Positions 21,395-22,670 of a DNA stretch of 22,670 nucleotides are shown here, piece by piece. Below the pieces are notes generated by a model that made no database searches, had not been told where the DNA came from, and worked only from the letters and a program-made list of their open reading frames with translations. The stretch covers positions 1 to 22,670 of the IMG/VR virus record IMGVR_UViG_3300027906_000167. The stretch is one strand, 5' to 3'. How positions within the stretch are numbered: position 1 is the stretch's first letter; each line of letters opens with the position of its first letter. The position numbers and the translations under genes are program-made. This DNA comes from a virus.

Positions 21395-22311
21395 TAGTCT
21401 TCGTTAGCGAGGGCGGCAAAGTAAGAGAGATCTGGTGATTCACCTGACTCTTCAACTTCTTGTATCTTAGCACCAAACCCTGACTTTGTGGGGGTAGGTG
21501 GGTCCGCTTTGACAACTGGACTAGTAAGAGGTGCTAGGTTTTCATCCTCTTCATTGGTTTGTACTACAGGTCTTGCTGACTTGTTAAGCACAATATTCAA
21601 TCGTGATGATAGATCTTCATAGGATTTGAAATTCTTAAGATCAGTAAACTCTTTAAGAGAATGCTGTGACTTCCAAACCTTCTCAAGTGCATCATCTTCC
21701 AATCCACCTAACACAGAGGGTGAGTCAAACTCACTCTTATCATAGTTCCAGTATCCACCAATGGTCTGGATCTTGATCTTAAAGTTAGCACCCTTCCAAA
21801 GATCGAAAGGATTGATTGGAGTTTCATCTTCAAACTGTGGCTGCATCGCTGATGCAATCTTGTCATGAATTTTCTTACCATACTTATATAAGAATACTTT
21901 ACCTTCATTTTCTGGATGAAGTTGATCCTTTACAACATAGATGTTACTGTAGTAAGAAAGCTTACGCTTCTGCTTACGTGCAGTATCTTTGTCTGCATCT
22001 AGTCCACTGTTCCACAGTGTCCTATTTAATTCACCTACAGGATCCTTTTGGTTAAGTGTGGTGAGAGAATTCTCGATGTACCAACCACCTGGTCCTTGAA
22101 ATGCATGACTCCATACCTGTGCCCAAGGGAGATCTTCTCCATCTGGCTCTGGTAGGAAACGAATAACGGCATAACCGTTACCACTCTTATCTACCTCTGG
22201 TTTCCAAAGTCTTTCATCTGGACCCCGTCCCTGAGGCTTGGACAGGTTTTCAATCTGTTGTGTAAGCTTAGAAAACTTACCAGACTTGCTCTTTAGGCTT
22301 GCAAATGACAT
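21394..22311 (-). CDS. 32: gp32-like single-stranded DNA-binding protein, cysteine-free
   Basis: This encodes 305 residues. The N-terminal LAST-like basic motif (SLKSKSGKFSKL, 5-16), the strand SGNGYAVIRFLPEPDGEDLP, HAFQGPGGWYIE, KRKLSYYSNIYVVKD, ENEGKVFLYKYGKKIHDKI and FDLWKGANFKIKIQTIGGYW NYDKSEF align with T4 gp32, the protein that coats replicating and recombining DNA and binds partners through its acidic tail. H69 is kept, but T4's zinc cysteines are replaced (IENS for IETC and DPVGE for CPVC), and the protein has no cysteine at all. The tail is acidic (EVEESGESPDLSY). GGAG lies about nine bases before the ATG. A sigma70-like promoter lies at 22353-22384. Confidence 0.93.
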   Translation of the reverse strand: MSFASLKSKSGKFSKLTQQIENLSKPQGRGPDERLWKPEVDKSGNGYAVIRFLPEPDGEDLPWAQVWSHAFQGPGGWYIENSLTTLNQKDPVGELNRTLWNSGLDADKDTARKQKRKLSYYSNIYVVKDQLHPENEGKVFLYKYGKKIHDKIASAMQPQFEDETPINPFDLWKGANFKIKIQTIGGYWNYDKSEFDSPSVLGGLEDDALEKVWKSQHSLKEFTDLKNFKSYEDLSSRLNIVLNKSARPVVQTNEEDENLAPLTSPVVKADPPTPTKSGFGAKIQEVEESGESPDLSYFAALANED

Positions 22312-22352
22312 TCGTATTTGTCTCCGAAGTTGTATTTTAGTATTGCTACTGG

Positions 22353-22384
22353 ATTATAGTAGCATAGTTATTTAGGCTTGTCAA
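22353..22384 (-). promoter_or_regulatory. Sigma70-like promoter for gp32
   Basis: On the minus strand, a perfect TTGACA (22379-22384) and a perfect TATAAT (22353-22358) are separated by 20 bases, longer than the optimal 17. They lie 42 bases before the gp32 ATG. A CCTAAATA late-like sequence lies between them (22368-22375, spanning the upstream gene's TAA stop), so early and late control could overlap. Confidence 0.55.
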
Positions 22385-22652
22385 CACCACCCTCTTGCAA
22401 TTCTCTCCTCCACGTCCGTAGCTTCTCTTCCATCTGATCTAGTACCATAGTGAGGTTGAGTCCACCACTGTACTCAGTGGTCATCATCTCCATCCTACTC
22501 TTAATTTCTTTTGCTGAGTCATCATCCTGTAACTCATTTGCTGCTAGTTGTAACCGTGCATAGAATACCTTCTGCTTCGCTACTAACTCCAGAGTCTTCT
22601 CGATGTGCTCTAGTCTCTCTTTAGGATTGAATTGCTTAAGTCCAGCAGACAT
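22368..22652 (-). CDS. Small helical protein upstream of gp32, unknown
   Basis: This encodes 94 residues (MSAGLKQFNPKERLEHIEKT...), almost wholly helical by eye: LEHIEKTLELVAKQKVFYAR, LQLAANEL, KEIKSRMEMMTTEYSG and LNLTMVLDQMEEKLRTWRRE. There are no cysteines and it has a polar C-terminus (EGGVDKPK). The start is ATG 22652; upstream sequence is mostly outside the window. In T4, gp33 and gp59 lie next to gp32, but I see no convincing match to either. The last helix resembles part of a DUF1825-type cyanobacterial/cyanophage protein, with low confidence. It is probably co-transcribed with gp32, and a helicase-loading, replication-accessory or transcription role is possible only by position. Confidence 0.68.
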   Translation of the reverse strand: MSAGLKQFNPKERLEHIEKTLELVAKQKVFYARLQLAANELQDDDSAKEIKSRMEMMTTEYSGGLNLTMVLDQMEEKLRTWRRELQEGGVDKPK

Positions 22653-22670
22653 CTTTAAGAGCTCAGTATA

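Noticed and set aside
22368-22652. 94-residue protein as gp59 helicase loader or gp33
   Set aside because: Position beside gp32 suggests this, but it is far shorter than gp59 and lacks a clamp-binding C-terminus like that of gp33.
1-22670. CRISPR array, tRNA genes, insertion sequences or integration sites
   Set aside because: I saw no regularly spaced repeats, cloverleaf-like sequence, transposase motif or terminal repeats; the window is continuous phage coding sequence.

Overview
The window looks like part of the genome of a T4-like cyanophage (a contractile-tailed myovirus of marine Synechococcus or Prochlorococcus). Three things support this. It carries a T4-type tail baseplate and head-completion set (gp5, gp26, gp51, gp48, gp53, gp54 and gp4 homologues) plus a gp32-like single-stranded DNA-binding protein. 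It carries the host-derived metabolic genes typical of cyanophages (a TalC transaldolase, a CP12-like Calvin-cycle inhibitor and a CpeT-like phycobiliprotein lyase). It also carries TATAAATA octamers of the T4 late-promoter type in front of structural genes. The DNA is fairly AT-rich and densely coded, with many stop/start overlaps and no tRNA or insertion sequence that I can see. cpeT suggests a phycoerythrin-bearing host, but it does not separate Synechococcus from Prochlorococcus.

Layout, left to right. Positions 1-3109 hold two minus-strand structural, probably fibre-like genes; the left one runs off the window. Positions 3110-3566 hold two divergent late promoters, a small plus-strand gene and a terminator hairpin. 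Positions 3567-6229 hold a tightly coupled minus-strand cassette behind a sigma70-like promoter: a ParB-like 'EAQHRL' protein, three unknown small proteins, TalC, a 54-residue protein and an overlapping one-helix membrane protein. Positions 6267-8993 hold gp5 (baseplate hub/spike) without its lysozyme domain. Positions 9013-10319 hold three accessory genes (CP12, a 2-oxoglutarate/Fe(II) oxygenase-like protein and CpeT) set between tail-hub genes. Positions 10347-19174 hold the tail core, transcribed leftward: gp4, an unassigned 159-residue protein, gp54, gp26, gp51, two large paralogous tape-measure-like proteins and a gp27-like hub protein. Positions 19173-21007 hold gp48 and gp53 on the plus strand, diverging from gp4 within a single CATG. 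A bidirectional terminator follows. Positions 21086-22652 hold, on the minus strand, a small helical protein, gp32 and a secreted His-rich protein.

How the parts fit. Tail genes build the hub (gp5, gp27-like, gp26 with the gp51 assembly factor), the tube start (gp48, gp54), the wedge (gp53) and probably the tail ruler. gp4 finishes the head. TalC and CP12 would together shift infected-cell carbon flow from the Calvin cycle to the pentose phosphate pathway. Promoter types suggest that the ParB-like/talC cassette and gp32 use host-like (early or middle) promoters, while CP12/oxygenase/cpeT and the tail genes use late promoters. The main unknowns are the ParB-like cassette, the out-of-frame overlapping gene pair after talC, the 159-residue protein and the secreted His-rich protein.
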